The notes beneath the pieces are model-generated. The model was not told where the DNA came from, did not search any database, and saw nothing but the letters and a program-made list of their open reading frames with translations. Position numbers and translations under genes: made by a program. A stretch of 64,000 nucleotides of DNA, from NCBI RefSeq assembly GCF_013623835.1, contig NZ_JABKDE010000005.1, forward strand, positions 124,001-188,000. The letters are read 5' to 3'. This stretch comes from Brevibacterium oceani. Lineage in GTDB: Bacteria > Actinomycetota > Actinomycetes > Actinomycetales > Brevibacteriaceae. Below, piece after piece: positions 27,812 through 37,422 of the stretch; position 1 is the stretch's first letter; every line of letters starts with the position of its first letter.

Positions 27812-30499
27812 TCAGACGGCGGCAAGGCGCGGGTTGCCCGCCAAACGGGACACGAGTTCGGTTCGCGAACCGACGTCGAGCTTGCGATAGACAGCGGTGA
27901 GCCGGAGTTCGACGGTGCGCAGCGAGACGAAGATCCGTTCGGAGATCTCCCGGTTCTTCAGTCCGGCACGGACCAGCTCGACGACCTTGAGCTCCTCATC
28001 GCTGAGTTCGCCGAGGCGCGGCAGCTCTGGCCCTGCCGGCGCCTGAGGCTCTTCGACGATCTGCCCGGTGCGGAGGTGTTCGGCGAGTCGACCAGCCCCG
28101 ACTTCGCGAAGCAGTGCCGCAGCAGCGAGCCGCTGTTCGCGGGCCCTCAGCGTCGAGCCGTTGTCGGTGAGCCTCGCTGCGAAAGCAGCATGAGTGACTG
28201 CCTTCTCGAAGACGAATTCGGAAGCGCTGGCCTGTCGCAGTGCTCGCCCGAACAGATCGGCGGCAGCATCTCCGGCAGCCAAGAGGGCTTCGCTCCGACC
28301 AACGACGAGTTCGGTCCACCGAGAAGGGCACGTCTTCGCGCGGTCACGCAGCTTCTGGAGCAGAAGAGTCGCATGCTCCCGCCTGCCCACACCCACCAAC
28401 GCTTCGATGAGGTCGCCGTCGATTCGACGCACGTTCGGGTTGATCTCGTCCACGGACAGCTGCTCGCAGCGTCGCAGGTGCCCGAGCGCTTCGGCCGGAC
28501 AGTCGATGCGCAGCAGGTATCTGCCCTGAAGCGCATTGAGCTCGGCCAGCAGGCGGTGGTTGTTCGTCGCCGAAGCCCAGACCGCCGTCCGTTCCTCGAC
28601 GAGCCGTGCTTCGCCGGTGCGTCCGGTCAGCAGCAGCTTCCACGAGTGCAGCAGCAGAATCCGATCCTGCCGAACGACGACGAGTCCTCTGCGCTGGTCG
28701 GCCTCCGCTTCCGCGATGACCCTGTCGATGACCTCGACGGCCTGACTGATCCGGCCGAGGCGCATGTCCAGATCAGCACGGACACAATCCACCTGCCGCT
28801 TCCAGACCCTGGCCGCTGCACAGGTCTCACCGATGAGATCGAGTACGGCGGTCGCGGCTTCATAGTGCTCGGTGAGCACCAGCCCCTGGGCCACGGCGAG
28901 GCCGAAGCTCGGTCTGATCGAATCCTGATGTTCCTGCAGGCTCGCGAATCCCGCGAGCGCCGACCTGTCGTCCCCGCTGTTGCTGTCGAGCAGGATGCGC
29001 ACGGCGCGGACAAGCTGCTCGTCGCCGTCACGGACGTGCTCAGCGGCGGCTTCGGCAAGTGTCAGAAGCTCCTGCGCTCGCACGAATTCGCCGCGTTCAC
29101 AATGGCAGAGCGCCAGAGTCAGCTGCAGGCGCGCTACTTCGGCGGGCGCCTGCTCCGATTCGCAGCTGCTCCACGAAGTGAACAGCGAGGACGGCAGCGT
29201 CTGCGTCTCGAGGAAGACGTTGCGGACCTCGAGCGTCCGAGCGCGGACGACGACCGCGGCCCGGCTCGACCGGGAGGCGATCCGCACATAGCGGCGCGAG
29301 AAGGCGAACTGCCCGTGATCGGACAGTGTCTCGGCGATCTCGACCAACTGACCGCGCAGCTCCTCGACGTCGTCGCAGACTCGGATGGCCCGTTCGGCGA
29401 ATTCGGCACCTCCGGCAGTGAGTCCGCGGCGCACCAGGCCGAGAGCGTGCGCCGCCAGCTGCTGCGCGGTCTCCTCACCCGGGTCGATGAACGAGACATG
29501 CCATGCCTCGATCTGCGGCCATGTGTCGGCACAGTCCTCGGCCAGGACGAGGTGGGTCCGGCGTCGCTCGCTCGCCCCCATCGACTGCTGCACCATGGCA
29601 CGGACGAATCCGTGCGGTATCCGCAGAAAGGCTCCCCGACGTTCGATCGTGCCGCGCGATTCCAACTCATCGACGGCTTCCCAGAACCCGGGCAGCCTCC
29701 TGGCCAGAGGCCGCAGCGGAGTCAGCGGGGACAGCGACAGGCATCTGAGCAGCGCATCGGCATCGGGCGTCAGCCCCTCGACGTAGTCGGCGATCATCGG
29801 TCGGCTGGCCGGTCCCACTCGCACCGGGATCGACAGCGCGATCTCCCCGCGCATCTCACTCGGCGCCATCTCCTCGAGGATGTGGCTGACGGCCAAGGGA
29901 CGACCAGCTGCGGCGTGGGCGGCGACCTGGGCCGCCTCCTCGGCGATCCTCGTGTGTCCGAAGCGGGCCAAAGCGAGTTCACGGGCGAGTTCGAGGAGCT
30001 CGGCGATGCTGAGATCCGCGAGTTCGATCTCCGGCACTGAGGCGAACGGACCATCATCGTCGATCGACCGAACCGTGATGACGATGTGCAGACGTCCTGA
30101 CTTCAACCGGCGCAGCGCCTGACCGAGCAGCCGCTGCGAGTCCATGTCCATGTCATCGGCATTGGGCACGAGGATGAGCGTGTCCTCCTCCCCGGGGATC
30201 GATCGGAGAGCTGCCATCATCCTCGGCACGATCTCATCGGCGGCGAGCTCCGCCGGATCGGAGGGTCCGTTCGCGGATGCGCTGACTGCGGCGAGCAGAC
30301 CGCCTAACCCGGACAAGGGCGTGTCCTCGTCAAGCGGACTCGATGCGACCCTGATGACCGTCCCGTCCCACTCCGACTCGAGTGCCCGCAGGATCGAACG
30401 CCTTCCGGACCCGAAGCCGCCGGTGAGAGCAGCGGCACGGTGTCGGGAGAGGAGGGAGCGGAGGTCGCCGACTTCCTTGCGACGAATCACCTGACGCAT
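27812..30499 (-). CDS. LAL-type LuxR regulator with degenerate P-loop
   Basis: An 895-residue regulator: N-terminal ATPase-like domain, long TPR-like helical centre and C-terminal LuxR helix-turn-helix (LSDEELKVVELVRAGLKNREIS, RTVELRLTAVYRKLDVGSRTEL as landmarks). The Walker A equivalent GGFGSGRRS has Arg in place of the catalytic Lys, so ATP hydrolysis may be lost; LILVPNADDMD resembles Walker B. GGGAGG precedes the ATG. It lies directly upstream of the dehydratase operon and downstream of two other LuxR genes. A triple GTGACC array lies about 190 bases upstream, suggesting the gene itself is regulated. Confidence 0.88.
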   Translation of the reverse strand: MRQVIRRKEVGDLRSLLSRHRAAALTGGFGSGRRSILRALESEWDGTVIRVASSPLDEDTPLSGLGGLLAAVSASANGPSDPAELAADEIVPRMMAALRSIPGEEDTLILVPNADDMDMDSQRLLGQALRRLKSGRLHIVITVRSIDDDGPFASVPEIELADLSIAELLELARELALARFGHTRIAEEAAQVAAHAAAGRPLAVSHILEEMAPSEMRGEIALSIPVRVGPASRPMIADYVEGLTPDADALLRCLSLSPLTPLRPLARRLPGFWEAVDELESRGTIERRGAFLRIPHGFVRAMVQQSMGASERRRTHLVLAEDCADTWPQIEAWHVSFIDPGEETAQQLAAHALGLVRRGLTAGGAEFAERAIRVCDDVEELRGQLVEIAETLSDHGQFAFSRRYVRIASRSSRAAVVVRARTLEVRNVFLETQTLPSSLFTSWSSCESEQAPAEVARLQLTLALCHCERGEFVRAQELLTLAEAAAEHVRDGDEQLVRAVRILLDSNSGDDRSALAGFASLQEHQDSIRPSFGLAVAQGLVLTEHYEAATAVLDLIGETCAAARVWKRQVDCVRADLDMRLGRISQAVEVIDRVIAEAEADQRRGLVVVRQDRILLLHSWKLLLTGRTGEARLVEERTAVWASATNNHRLLAELNALQGRYLLRIDCPAEALGHLRRCEQLSVDEINPNVRRIDGDLIEALVGVGRREHATLLLQKLRDRAKTCPSRWTELVVGRSEALLAAGDAAADLFGRALRQASASEFVFEKAVTHAAFAARLTDNGSTLRAREQRLAAAALLREVGAGRLAEHLRTGQIVEEPQAPAGPELPRLGELSDEELKVVELVRAGLKNREISERIFVSLRTVELRLTAVYRKLDVGSRTELVSRLAGNPRLAAV

Positions 30500-30686
30500 G
30501 ATCCGCCTCCCGTCGTCGGGTTCGGGAAGATCGTTCGGAGAGGGAGTCCCGGCCCGGGAACGGCCGCCGCCAATCGCACGGCGCGGGGATCGGTTCGCAG
30601 AGGAGTCTGAGGTGTGATGTCCATACTGAGATACTGCTCGCCGACAGCCGTCTCGGACCAGGTGGTCGATACGGGAATACCCTTCA

Positions 30687-30715
30687 GGTCACTACTCAGT
30701 CACCGGCTGGTCACC
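30687..30715 (-). promoter_or_regulatory. Triple RGTGAC direct repeat, copy B
   Basis: On the minus strand GGTGACC, GGTGACT and AGTGACC start at 30715, 30704 and 30693, exactly 11 bp apart, and point toward the LuxR gene whose ATG lies 187 bases downstream. Same heptamer, same orientation and similar distance as the array before the ATP-grasp gene (21779-21806). Confidence 0.55.
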
Positions 30716-30782
30716 ACTGGAGCATCACTGCGAGTACTCACTCGTGTCCGAAATCCCGCAGTCGCGCATACTCGATTCGAGC

Positions 30783-33356
30783 TCAGGCGCGCAGTCGGCC
30801 TTCGGCATCTCGCATCGCCTCGGCGACCTGTTCTCTGCGCTCAATGCCGAGTTTTCGGAACAGCCGGTACGTGTGCCCCTCGACCGTTCGCACCCGCACG
30901 CCCAGTTCCGCAGCGATCTCCGCATTCGATCGGCCGGCGACGATGAGCACACTGATCTGCTTCTCCCGGGCAGTCAGCCCCGTGACCTGCCCACCCGGCC
31001 CGCGGCTCTGGCTGGTTCCGAATCGCGCAGACAATGCGACACATCTGCCCGCCAGGTCTGGCATCGCCGCTCCGTATTCCTTCGCAAGAGAGGTCAGGGC
31101 TGCACGATCATGATCACGCAATGCAGCGCCGAGGCGGCCGACGAGGTCGAACTCACGCCCGGTTCCGTGCGCGGCCGCTTCACACATCGCCTCAGGTGCG
31201 ATCTCGCCGAAGTGCAGGAAGAGGTGCAGCCGGATGAGCACGACGATCGCCGCTGCCCCATCGGATTCGGCTTCCTCCAACATCCGGCGCAACTCGTGCT
31301 CGTACCTGGGCTCCCCGGTGCGTATCGCTCGTGCAGTGGTTCGCAGCACGAGTGCACGGCGATATTCGTGATAGAGAGCCGTGACCGGCAGTTCGTCGAA
31401 GCGGGCGTGCAGGTCGTCGGCTTCAGCGGCGGTTCCGACACGTGAGACCGCATATTCGGCCTCTGCCAGCGCGATTGCCAGCTGGGTGCCCATGTTCCAG
31501 TATGTGAGTGATTCGATCGCGGCTCGCAGCGCCTTCATGGCGCCCGGCAGATTGCCTTCGAGCAGGTGAGTCTTCGCCCACAGCAGGTCGATCGGCCCGG
31601 AGCGAGCCGACAGGTATGCGATGTCATGAGTCGACAGTGCCGTCATCAGCTCTCTCGCCTCAGCGATACGTCCCAGCTGCAGAAGTGTGCGGCCCTGCAG
31701 CATGGTCAGGTGAAGTGACCCCGTGCTCTCGTTGCTGAAATCGGATCGAGCGGATTCGAGGAGTGCGAGTGCTTCCAAGGTGAGCCCCGAGTCGAGCATG
31801 TCCGTTGCGTGCAGCATCGTTTCGAGCAGATGGAAGCTGCCCGTTGCACCGCTCTCGTGAGGGAGTCCGCCGAAGACGTCCACGGTGATCGGTCGTTCTT
31901 CGGCCACGACGGCAGCGACTCGGTCGAGAAACTCGAGTCCGAACTCTGCGCCCACTCTCCCTCCGGAGTGTCCGTCACCTTCCTCGTGCAGCCGATTCAG
32001 AGCGGTGCGGAAGTCCGCAAGTCGCAGGGCAGGAGACATGGATGCGAAAGCGCGGTTCATCCACACCACAAGCGCGTCGACGACCAGTTGGGCACAACAT
32101 GCGGTACGGACCGCGTGGGCCAGGATGTCGAGACCGAGGGGAATCTTATTGCAGCCGCAATAGAGCAGAGCGACCGAGTGCAGCTCGTGAGGGCTCATCC
32201 GCTCCGTCGGGATCTCCGCGATCAGTCGCATAGCCCGATGCCAATCGCCGAGGCGGGCGGCGACCAGTGCGGCGTCGACGGTTCTCGACTCGCTGACCTC
32301 TGCTCCGCAGATCATTCCCCATTCGGCCCTGACCACCTGCGACCATTCCGAAGGTGCATCTCCGCACGCGTCGATGAAGTCGAACCACTCTCGACTCCGA
32401 CCGGTCGGGGTTGTGTACCTGATCGTGTCCGAGGTGTGGTTCTCCACCGCCTCATAGATATGGGGTCTCTGCGTATCGATCTTCAGCTCTCCGGCGGCCA
32501 CGAGCGCATCTGCAGCTTCCCCGAGGCCCACCTCGAGCAGTGTCGCAAGCTCCACCTCTCCCGCGAGGACGACCAGCTCGAGGGCTTCCGCCTCCCGCGG
32601 CGAGTGGTCAGCGAGACCGATCCGTGCATAATCACGGGCACGCGCGTCGTAGTCGGTATCGAATCCGTCGAGGATCCACACTCCCCGGCGCATGAGGAAG
32701 CGCGAACGTCGTGCGGTGTATTCGAGGAGTTCGATGAGCTTTCCCGGATTGCGCTTCGAATGGAAGTCGACGACATCGACCACGGCCTGGGACACGATAT
32801 GACCGAGTCGGTGTTCGATCATCGACCGATAGTCCTCAAGGGGCAGAGGACCGAGGACGAGATGCTGGAGCACACGGTCTTCGACCAGAGTCGAGAACGG
32901 CATGACTCCGCCCTCGAGGTTGGACCGTGACATCGCGACGAGCCTGATCGAGCCGACGCTGGCCAAGTCGGTCAGGATCTCCTTCGAGCGGGAGTCGAGC
33001 AGGTGGGCATCATCGACGAAGACCGCCCGCGGGACTCTAGTCGAGGTGAGCCGGGACACGATTCGCCCCAGCAGCGTGGACGGGTCACCGTCGAGGTCGA
33101 CGAGCAGACCGAAGACGCCGAACTCGGTGTTCTGGTGCACACGGTCCCCGCGGATCCAGATTCCGTCTCTCCCGTCATCGAAGGCCGTTCTCCCCAGGAG
33201 TGTCTTGCCGACGCCGATCTCACCTTCGATGAGAATGCCGGAGCATTCCGAACAGCGCAGCGACTGACGGATCAGTTCGAGTTCGCCCTTGCGCCCGAAG
33301 ATCTTTGCTCCGTCACGAGCACTCGATGCGGCTGCTGTGTTCAGGTCCTCAGCCAT
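30783..33356 (-). CDS. LAL-type LuxR regulator with intact P-loop
   Basis: An 857-residue regulator of the large ATP-binding LuxR type. An intact Walker A, GEIGVGKTLL, lies near residue 48, and AVFVDDAHLLD is the Walker B. A TPR-like centre follows, and the C-terminus carries LTAREKQISVLIVAGRSNAEIA and RTVEGHTYRLFRKLGIERRE, a classical LuxR DNA-binding domain. The start at 33356 lies inside the preceding LuxR gene (16-bp overlap), indicating co-translation. A longer frame to 33428 is Gly/Ser rich and has no similarity. Such proteins often act as ATP-dependent activators of neighbouring biosynthetic genes; the ligand is unknown. Confidence 0.88.
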   Translation of the reverse strand: MAEDLNTAAASSARDGAKIFGRKGELELIRQSLRCSECSGILIEGEIGVGKTLLGRTAFDDGRDGIWIRGDRVHQNTEFGVFGLLVDLDGDPSTLLGRIVSRLTSTRVPRAVFVDDAHLLDSRSKEILTDLASVGSIRLVAMSRSNLEGGVMPFSTLVEDRVLQHLVLGPLPLEDYRSMIEHRLGHIVSQAVVDVVDFHSKRNPGKLIELLEYTARRSRFLMRRGVWILDGFDTDYDARARDYARIGLADHSPREAEALELVVLAGEVELATLLEVGLGEAADALVAAGELKIDTQRPHIYEAVENHTSDTIRYTTPTGRSREWFDFIDACGDAPSEWSQVVRAEWGMICGAEVSESRTVDAALVAARLGDWHRAMRLIAEIPTERMSPHELHSVALLYCGCNKIPLGLDILAHAVRTACCAQLVVDALVVWMNRAFASMSPALRLADFRTALNRLHEEGDGHSGGRVGAEFGLEFLDRVAAVVAEERPITVDVFGGLPHESGATGSFHLLETMLHATDMLDSGLTLEALALLESARSDFSNESTGSLHLTMLQGRTLLQLGRIAEARELMTALSTHDIAYLSARSGPIDLLWAKTHLLEGNLPGAMKALRAAIESLTYWNMGTQLAIALAEAEYAVSRVGTAAEADDLHARFDELPVTALYHEYRRALVLRTTARAIRTGEPRYEHELRRMLEEAESDGAAAIVVLIRLHLFLHFGEIAPEAMCEAAAHGTGREFDLVGRLGAALRDHDRAALTSLAKEYGAAMPDLAGRCVALSARFGTSQSRGPGGQVTGLTAREKQISVLIVAGRSNAEIAAELGVRVRTVEGHTYRLFRKLGIERREQVAEAMRDAEGRLRA

Positions 33357-35974
33357 TCCGCCACCACCTCTCGCAGCTCCTGCCGATTGGCCACGTGAAC
33401 TCGGCGGTAGAGTCGACCGAGGTGCCATTCGATGGTTCGGGCCGACAGGTGCAGTTCTTCTCCGATCTCCGCGCTCGTTCGACCTTCGACGATGCCGGTG
33501 ACGATCGAGTGCTCGAGCTCGCCCAGATTCTCGTGGAACCGTTTGCCGTCGGCATCGAAGTCGAGCACGCGCCGGCTCCGGCCCAGTAGGATCCGGGCTT
33601 CTTTGGCGGCTGCGGCGTCGCCTTCAGCGACGGCGCGCTTTCGGGCCTCGCCGGACAGTTGGGCGCAGAGCACGACGGCGCCGAAGAGCAGCGCCTCACG
33701 GGCCGCGGTGATAAGCGCCTGCAGTCCGTCGGTGCTGAAGGCATGGGCCACAGCACGCAGCAGGCGACCGAGGGCACCATCGACCCTGGCGGCCGACGCC
33801 GCCAGGCAGGCGATGGCCTGCTCATGCCCGAGTCGCCCGGCTTCGAGCCAGGCGAGGCAGGCAAGCGTATGCGCACCGTGCTCGTCCGCCCAGGCCCCGA
33901 GCTCGTACAGCTGCGGGCCCGCGGCCCCCGGCGACGTCTGCGCCAGTGCCTGCAGATCGAAGAGCCTGGATTCGAAGGACGCCCACCAGGAATGCCGACT
34001 CGCTTCGGCGTCCTCGTCGCTGGCGATCGAGACGACTTCGGTCCGCTGATGTGTCAGCACAGCGGAGAGAGACAGAGCCGACCTGGCCATTCCCGCTATA
34101 TCGACGATGTCGCAGGGGTCGGCCCCGAGATTGAGTTCGTTGAGGAGGCGGTGGGCCTTCGCCGCGTTTCCAGTGCGCAAGTCGATGAGCGCGTTCGTCA
34201 GTCTGGTCAGCCGTCGACTGGAGGTCAGTTCATCCATCGCCGTTCGCGCCTCGGCCCAGTTGCCGGCGATGAAATTCGCCACGAAGAACTGCGGGACGGC
34301 ATCTTCCCGTTCGAACGATTCAGGCCCGGGAAGTCCGAACATCAGCCGAGCCTGCGCGATATAGCTCAGCCCCAGTTCGATCCGACCGGCCATCACTTCG
34401 GCCACGCCGAGGAACGCACATGCGCGCAGACGGTGGCGCGCCGAGCTCGCATGGTTGAGATAGACGCATTCGGCCAGAGCGCAGGCAGCAGCGATGCGAC
34501 CTCCTTTCAGATCGAACCGGGCACGCGTCGCGTCGAGCCGACCGACGTCGATCGGCAGCGAAAGCGTGTCCCGGACCCAGTCCAGCCGCAGATCCTCGGG
34601 CTTCCTTGGGTCCATCAGCCTCAGTTCCATCGAGGCGAGACGGGACAGATACTCATGTGCTGAGGTGTCCGGATTCAGGCAAGCCTCGGAGACCAGCGGG
34701 TCGACGATCTCCCGGGCCTGCCTGAGACGGCCGGCTCCCCATTCGCTGCGGGCGTGCTCGAGGTCGAGTTCGGGACCACGATAGCCGCTGGTCCGGACGA
34801 TCTCCGCGGCTTCGCGGTACCTGCCCTGCGCGTTTGCCCAACCGGCGGCGTCCAGAACCTGTTTGGGAGTCGGCACCCGTCCCAAGGAGATCGACCACGC
34901 GGAGTAGCCGAAGAGCGCCCTGCCATGAAGCGCCGAAAGATCCGCTCCGGCATCGAACCGGGTGAGCAGCTCGAGGCTGCGAGAGGGGGGAACCATGGCT
35001 CGGACGTTCTCAGCCGTGACGGGTTCGTGCATGCTCACTTCGCCCCCTCGGCCCTTCGAAATCGAGAGCAGACCATCCTCCGCCAGAGTGTCGATCGTCT
35101 GCGGAGTGGTGAGCCCGACGAGCACGTCATAGGGCACCGCTTCGACGAGAGCGACGGTTTCGATGACCTCGCGGCTGGACTTATCGACCCGGGCGATCGC
35201 GGTTTCGACCCCACTGGTCCGGCTCCGCCCGAACAGCAGCCTCTCGAGCAGCCGCGGATTGCCATGGGCGAGTGCGGTCAGCTCCGAGACCGATCTCGTC
35301 TCGGTCTCCAGGAGCCCGATGCTGTTGATCATCGCCGCCGCATCCGCCTCGTCGATACCGTCCAGATCGATCCTGACAACGCTTCCGGACAGCCACAGTC
35401 CGGCGATGAGATCGACCGGCGGACGTGCGGATTCGGCGGCGGTGATGAGCTTGATCCTGTGTGCATCCGTCAGCTGGGCCAGCACTGCGAAGGAATGATC
35501 ATCGACGAGATCGGCATTGTCGACGACGACCAGAGAGCGCCCGCCCCCTGCTCTGCGCTCGAACAGATCACCGATCACCGACAGCGCCCGACCGGGCGGG
35601 AGGTCTGTGTCGATGCCCTCCCGCGACAGCAGGATTTCGAAGATTCCGAGGTTCCGGACCCGCGCATTCTCCGAGCCGCGCAGGCGGGTGACCGCAAGGT
35701 CGGGGTCGAGACGGGAGAGTGCGGCATTCACCAGCGCGGTCTTTCCGATTCCCGCTGCGCCGATGATGAGTGCGCCCAGATGGCTCCGCCCGGAGAGCGC
35801 ATCGACGACCGTCGAGAGTTCGGACTCATAGCCGAAGAGCCGACGCGACGGTGCGACCGGGGGGATGTGTGTGGTCCTGCCTGACACGTCACTCAGCTTT
35901 CCGTACCCCTGGGGATCTTCTGCGGTGGGGAATGCGGAGCCCAGCGGCGCGGGGTTCAATCCGGAGAGGCTCAC
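33341..35974 (-). CDS. LAL-type LuxR regulator, first of a tandem pair
   Basis: An 877-residue LAL regulator. Walker A is IIGAAGIGKTAL near residue 75 and Walker B is SLVVVDNADLVDD. The C-terminal LuxR domain reads LEHSIVTGIVEGRTSAEIGEELHLS followed by RTIEWHLGRLYRRVHVANRQEL (landmarks). The only start in frame is a GTG at 35974 with no clear Shine-Dalgarno site; a leaderless message or an undetected start is possible. An AT-rich patch with an imperfect palindrome lies just upstream. It shares the N-terminal architecture of the gene at 30783 but is clearly diverged from it. Confidence 0.86.
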   Translation of the reverse strand: MSLSGLNPAPLGSAFPTAEDPQGYGKLSDVSGRTTHIPPVAPSRRLFGYESELSTVVDALSGRSHLGALIIGAAGIGKTALVNAALSRLDPDLAVTRLRGSENARVRNLGIFEILLSREGIDTDLPPGRALSVIGDLFERRAGGGRSLVVVDNADLVDDHSFAVLAQLTDAHRIKLITAAESARPPVDLIAGLWLSGSVVRIDLDGIDEADAAAMINSIGLLETETRSVSELTALAHGNPRLLERLLFGRSRTSGVETAIARVDKSSREVIETVALVEAVPYDVLVGLTTPQTIDTLAEDGLLSISKGRGGEVSMHEPVTAENVRAMVPPSRSLELLTRFDAGADLSALHGRALFGYSAWSISLGRVPTPKQVLDAAGWANAQGRYREAAEIVRTSGYRGPELDLEHARSEWGAGRLRQAREIVDPLVSEACLNPDTSAHEYLSRLASMELRLMDPRKPEDLRLDWVRDTLSLPIDVGRLDATRARFDLKGGRIAAACALAECVYLNHASSARHRLRACAFLGVAEVMAGRIELGLSYIAQARLMFGLPGPESFEREDAVPQFFVANFIAGNWAEARTAMDELTSSRRLTRLTNALIDLRTGNAAKAHRLLNELNLGADPCDIVDIAGMARSALSLSAVLTHQRTEVVSIASDEDAEASRHSWWASFESRLFDLQALAQTSPGAAGPQLYELGAWADEHGAHTLACLAWLEAGRLGHEQAIACLAASAARVDGALGRLLRAVAHAFSTDGLQALITAAREALLFGAVVLCAQLSGEARKRAVAEGDAAAAKEARILLGRSRRVLDFDADGKRFHENLGELEHSIVTGIVEGRTSAEIGEELHLSARTIEWHLGRLYRRVHVANRQELREVVAEWLRT

Positions 35975-36005
35975 GTCTCGGAATCAACGATGAAATTCCT
36001 CAAAC

Positions 36006-36038
36006 AGTATTACCACTTGCGATAAGTGTAGTAATACT
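36006..36038. promoter_or_regulatory. Imperfect palindrome in an AT-rich divergent promoter region
   Basis: AGTATTAC (36006-36013) pairs with GTAATACT (36031-36038), and an inner CACTT (36014-36018) pairs with AAGTG (36024-36028), with a two-base bulge. It lies 32 bases upstream of the LuxR start in a strikingly AT-rich stretch of otherwise GC-rich DNA. It is probably an operator or a promoter core serving the LuxR pair or the acyl-CoA dehydrogenase genes. Confidence 0.5.
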
Positions 36039-36191
36039 TTTCTGAAACAAAGTTAGGCGATTGTGACTTCAACGCCCAACTCCCATCGGAGGGTCGCCTC
36101 GGCGAGGCTCTCACCCATTGCCCACTTGTGGCCCGGAACACCGGACCGTACCATTGAAGGAAAGTTACTGAACGATCTATAAGGAGTTCGC

Positions 36192-37385
36192 ATGGACACC
36201 CTACTGAGTGCAGAAGAGCGCGACTTCGCGCAGCAGATGCGTCAGTTCTACCGCACGGAGATCCCCGAGGAGCTCCGGTTCAAGGTCGCCACTGGTCAGG
36301 AGCTGACCAAGGATGACATGGTCACTTCGCAGCAGATACTGAACAAGCACGGCTACGCGGTGCCGAACTGGCCCGTCGAGTGGGGCGGCCAGGACTGGAC
36401 TCCCGTTCAGCGCCACATCTGGCTCGAGGAGATGCAGCTGGCCTGCGTTCCCCAGCCGCTGCCGTTCAACGTCTCCATGGTCGGTCCGGTCATCGCGACC
36501 TTCGGCTCACAGGAGCTCAAGGAACGCTTCCTGCCGGCCACCGCGAACATCGACATCTGGTGGTCACAGGGCTTCTCCGAACCCAATGCCGGTTCCGACC
36601 TCGCCTCACTGAAGACCTCTGCTGTGCGCGATGGCGACAAGTACATCGTCAACGGTCAGAAGACCTGGACGACCCTGGGACAGTACGGCGACTGGATGTT
36701 CAACCTCGTCCGCACCGATCCGAACGTGAAGAAGCAGGCCGGCATCTCCTTCCTGCTCATCGATATGAAGTCCCCCGGCGTCACCGTCCGCCCGATCCAG
36801 CTCATCGACGGCGGCCACGAGGTCAACGAGGTCTTCTTCGACAACGTCGAGGTCCCCGTGGAGAACCTCGTCGGCGAAGAGAACAAGGGCTGGACCTACG
36901 CGAAGTTCCTGCTCGGCAACGAGCGCACCGGCATCGCCCGCATCGGCGGTTCGAAGGTCAACCTGGCCCGTGCCAAGGCCTACGCCGCGGTGACGAAGAC
37001 CGCGAACGGCACCCTCCTGAACGATCCGCTGTTCTCGGCGCGTCTGACCAAGATCGAAGCCGAGCTCACGGCGCTCGAGATGACCCAGCTGCGGATCCTC
37101 TCGACCCAGGCCGCAGGCTCCGATAAGCCGGACCCGCGTTCCTCCGTCCTCAAGCTCAAGGGCTCGCAGCTGCAGGAGGACATCTCCGAACTCCTCGTCG
37201 ACGTGCTCGGCCCGCAGGGACTCGACTTCGTCTCCGACCGGGTACAGGGCCAGGGACTGTCCGACCTGCCGCACGGCGCCGTCGATGCCCTCCCCGCCTA
37301 CTTCAACACCCGCAAGGTCACCATCTACGGCGGTTCGTCCGAGGTGCAGCGCGGAATCATCTCGAAGGCGCTGCTCGGCCTCTGA
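36192..37385 (+). CDS. Acyl-CoA dehydrogenase, large-type subunit
   Basis: A 397-residue FAD-dependent acyl-CoA dehydrogenase. Landmarks are GYAVPNWPVEWGGQDW, QGFSEPNAGSDLASL (flavin/substrate loop), NGQKTWTT, and IYGGSSEVQRGIISKALLGL at the C-terminus. AAGGAG lies just before the ATG. With the next gene it forms a pair resembling the heteromeric dehydrogenases known from mycobacterial sterol side-chain oxidation (FadE26-FadE27 type) and pimeloyl-CoA dehydrogenases, in which only one partner carries a complete active site. It would introduce the alpha-beta double bond into an acyl-CoA. Substrate unknown. Confidence 0.9.
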   Translation: MDTLLSAEERDFAQQMRQFYRTEIPEELRFKVATGQELTKDDMVTSQQILNKHGYAVPNWPVEWGGQDWTPVQRHIWLEEMQLACVPQPLPFNVSMVGPVIATFGSQELKERFLPATANIDIWWSQGFSEPNAGSDLASLKTSAVRDGDKYIVNGQKTWTTLGQYGDWMFNLVRTDPNVKKQAGISFLLIDMKSPGVTVRPIQLIDGGHEVNEVFFDNVEVPVENLVGEENKGWTYAKFLLGNERTGIARIGGSKVNLARAKAYAAVTKTANGTLLNDPLFSARLTKIEAELTALEMTQLRILSTQAAGSDKPDPRSSVLKLKGSQLQEDISELLVDVLGPQGLDFVSDRVQGQGLSDLPHGAVDALPAYFNTRKVTIYGGSSEVQRGIISKALLGL

Positions 37386-37422
37386 GAGACCGACACCCAC
37401 ACGATTTCACAAGAGGACAACA

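Noticed and set aside
26345..30040. A 1231-residue open frame on the plus strand
   Set aside because: It runs antisense through the well-supported dehydratase and LuxR genes, has biased composition and no recognisable domain; such long shadows are common in high-GC DNA.
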